From NCBI GenBank assembly GCA_025057335.1, contig JANWXG010000128.1, forward strand, positions 1-7,351: DNA of 7,351 nucleotides. The letters run 5' to 3'. The stretch comes from a bacterium. Its GTDB lineage: Bacteria > Armatimonadota > HRBIN16. Below are positions 5,580 through 7,351 of the stretch, piece after piece. The translations under genes were made by a program, and so were the position numbers. The notes under the pieces are model-generated. The model did not search any database, was not told the origin of the DNA, and saw nothing but the letters and a program-made list of their open reading frames with translations. Each line of letters begins with the position of its first letter. The first letter of the stretch is position 1.

Positions 5580-7351
5580 TCACTCACGGCGTCCTGCCTG
5601 CGCTCCCGCGCGAAGGCGATACGCCTGTGCGTGGATTTCACGCGCTGCCTGAACCATTTCCGGGTAAGGAGTATCGGTAATCGTCACGAAGCCGATGTTG
5701 TAGTTTTCGCCGTCGAACCAGCGTCCCGTCAGCGGCTGGTCGTTGTACTGGAACCAGTGGCAGCCGACGAAGTTGGGATGGGTCAATACGCTGACGAGGT
5801 AATCCCTGTACATGCGGGCACGGTCTTGCTGATCCTTGGCGGCGACCAGTCCCGTGTGGAACATGCCTCTGTCCAGAGCGCCGAAGTGGAACTCGCCGAT
5901 GATGGCAGGCTTGTCCAGCCTCTCCACGATGGCGTATCGCTCGCGCTCCACACGCGGCGCATAGATGTTGAAGCTGATGACGTCGCAGTATTCTGCTGCG
6001 GCTTCCACCGCGTCGGGCCCATACCAGGCGAAGCGACATCCCAAGTAAAGATGATTGGGCGCCATCTCCTTGAGTACGTTCCGCACCGTGCGGAAGTACT
6101 GCCTCGCTAGGCTCTTCACAAACGCAGCGAAATCCTGCCGACGGGCGTCGTTGGAGGGCGGTTGTAGCCTTTGCGGCTTCTCCAGCTCCTCCCAGCTGGC
6201 GAAGGAGGCGCCCCATGCGGCGTTCAACCGCTCGATTTGCCCGTATTTCTGGCGCAACTGCTGCACGAAGGCACGCTTGGCGGGGGAATTTGCAGCGTCC
6301 TCCTGCAGAGCGCCATACGCCAGCCCGTAGCGACCGCCCTCTTCGCCCGTGCCTGCCCAGCTGAGCTCGTTGTCCACAAAGTAACCGATGCACCAGGGGT
6401 CATTGCCGATGCGCTGCACGACGGGGCGCAGGGAGTTACGCACGCTCTGCTCGAACTTGGGGTCAAACGGGTCATGCATCCTGCCCCAGTAGTCGCTGCC
6501 GCTGGCGACGCGCGCATGGTCGCCGCCGATGTGTGCTGTGCCCACGTAGGGCACTTTGCCGTTGCGGTAGAAGTCCCAGTCCGACCAGTTGGCGATGGTA
6601 TTGAAGCCCCATGAGCGCAGGCGGCGCAAGGTCACGTCCATCCAGACTGGCTTAAAGTTCTCCCCATACTTGCGCTGCAGGTTGAGCGCGTACCAGTTGA
6701 TGGTCTTGCCTTCCTTCACGGGACCGGAGTGTACGCCGGAGTGGTAGCCGATGTGCCGTGCGAGCGGGCTGCCCTCCTCTGGAAGCCAGGTGAACATCTG
6801 CTCGCGCCCTGTGATGAAGGTCGGGTCGCCCGTGTGTACGCAGTCCATGCCCAGCGACACGAACAAGGTGCCTGCTGGCGTCACCAGCCACCACTTGCCT
6901 CCGTGTTTGGCGGTGCGGAAGTAGCCCGTCGCCTGCAGGCGAGGGCCGTCCTTCCAGCCGCCATACTGGTCGCGGTCGGGGAGGGAGGGGTTGCGTCTCA
7001 GCTCCTGCTCTTCCTGCTGGCGTCTGCGTTGCAGGTCGTTCTCGCTTTTCACTTTGCCGGGCCAGTCGCCGCCTGCCCACTGACCGAAGCGGTCAACGAT
7101 GCCCTGAAGAGGCACGTCGCCGTCTATCAGGCGGATGTTGTCTATCTGCAGCTTGATGGGCTTGGGAGGGCGATGTAGGAACACCTGAAACGCCACGATG
7201 TGGCTCAGGTTCAGCCGATGCGGGTTGGACACGCCCAGCAGAGTGCCGCCTCCGCGCACAAGCGGCGGAAGCCCCCTCATGCCGTAGTCCATCGGGTTGA
7301 ACGCTAGAGGAATCACGTAGGTCTGCGTCTCGCCTGCGCCGATGGTAGTGG
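5580..7351 (-). CDS. GH50-type beta-agarase-like glycoside hydrolase, 5' end outside window
   Basis: At least 589 residues. The frame stays open through the right edge, and the GTG at 7314-7316 falls inside a beta-sandwich segment, so it is not the true start. Residue numbers count from that GTG. The remaining N-terminal part, ending FQVFLHRP...KLQIDNIRLI (44-64), resembles the agarase carbohydrate-binding-like domain. The linker and entry motif GIVDRFGQWAGGDWPGKVKS (72-91) and ATGYFRTAKHGGKWWLVTPAG (129-149) are typical of GH50 agarases. The catalytic (beta/alpha)8 barrel follows. Proposed acid/base is Glu317 in YFVDNELSW (codon 6366-6368) and nucleophile Glu475 in AIIGEFHFGALDRG (codon 5892-5894); their 158-residue spacing fits clan GH-A. 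GH50 enzymes cleave beta-1,4 bonds in agarose, but this substrate is unproven and may be another galactan. A signal peptide would lie off the window. Confidence 0.87.
   Translation of the reverse strand, partial: TTIGAGETQTYVIPLAFNPMDYGMRGLPPLVRGGGTLLGVSNPHRLNLSHIVAFQVFLHRPPKPIKLQIDNIRLIDGDVPLQGIVDRFGQWAGGDWPGKVKSENDLQRRRQQEEQELRRNPSLPDRDQYGGWKDGPRLQATGYFRTAKHGGKWWLVTPAGTLFVSLGMDCVHTGDPTFITGREQMFTWLPEEGSPLARHIGYHSGVHSGPVKEGKTINWYALNLQRKYGENFKPVWMDVTLRRLRSWGFNTIANWSDWDFYRNGKVPYVGTAHIGGDHARVASGSDYWGRMHDPFDPKFEQSVRNSLRPVVQRIGNDPWCIGYFVDNELSWAGTGEEGGRYGLAYGALQEDAANSPAKRAFVQQLRQKYGQIERLNAAWGASFASWEELEKPQRLQPPSNDARRQDFAAFVKSLARQYFRTVRNVLKEMAPNHLYLGCRFAWYGPDAVEAAAEYCDVISFNIYAPRVERERYAIVERLDKPAIIGEFHFGALDRGMFHTGLVAAKDQQDRARMYRDYLVSVLTHPNFVGCHWFQYNDQPLTGRWFDGENYNIGFVTITDTPYPEMVQAAREIHAQAYRLRAGAQAGRRE

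Noticed and set aside
5571..6614. Plus-strand open frames of 179, 91 and 147 residues opposite the glycoside hydrolase.
   Set aside because: Antisense shadows of a high-GC coding sequence. The minus-strand frame has clear family motifs along its length, whereas these have none.

Overview
The window is about 60% GC, bacterial and densely coded, apart from one intergenic stretch of roughly 900 bases full of repeats. The gene set (homoserine O-acetyltransferase, a LolD/MacB-type ATPase, a NYN-domain protein, S-adenosylmethionine synthetase, an ASCH protein and an agarase-like glycoside hydrolase), the strong GGAGG-type ribosome sites and the protein style suggest an environmental, metagenome-type bacterium. 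Armatimonadota is my best guess. This placement is inference, because there is no rRNA or lineage marker in the window.

Layout from left to right. Positions 5-1959 hold metX and an ABC-transporter ATPase that overlap by ATGA, followed by a good hairpin-plus-T terminator at 2007-2042. Positions 2099-2829 hold a NYN (LabA/DUF88-type) putative nuclease and a 67-residue two-helix membrane protein in a tight pair. Positions 2830-3745 carry no convincing gene. They hold two families of imperfect palindromic intergenic repeats: an 85-base 'GGGGGCTAT...CGTAGCCC' family, and the widespread 'TGTCATGCTGAGC...GCTCAGAATGACA' family whose spurious translation reads HSERSEES. A near-consensus sigma-70 promoter with an extended -10 lies between the two families. 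Positions 3746-5541 hold metK, an 86-residue coiled-coil protein of unknown function and an ASCH-domain protein, with 10-base gaps, so probably one operon. Positions 5580-7351 on the minus strand hold a GH50-type beta-agarase-like enzyme whose 5' end lies outside the window. It converges on the metK operon.

Functionally, metX (methionine synthesis) and metK (methionine to S-adenosylmethionine) lie in the same pathway but in separate transcription units, with no S-adenosylmethionine riboswitch that I can see in the metK leader. The other genes do not form an obvious pathway. I found no clearly new defence or mobile system. The items most worth a second look are the repeat-laden metK leader, the palindromic element with two mutually exclusive folds, the permease-less ATPase coupled to metX, the metK/coiled-coil/ASCH operon and the agarase-like enzyme.
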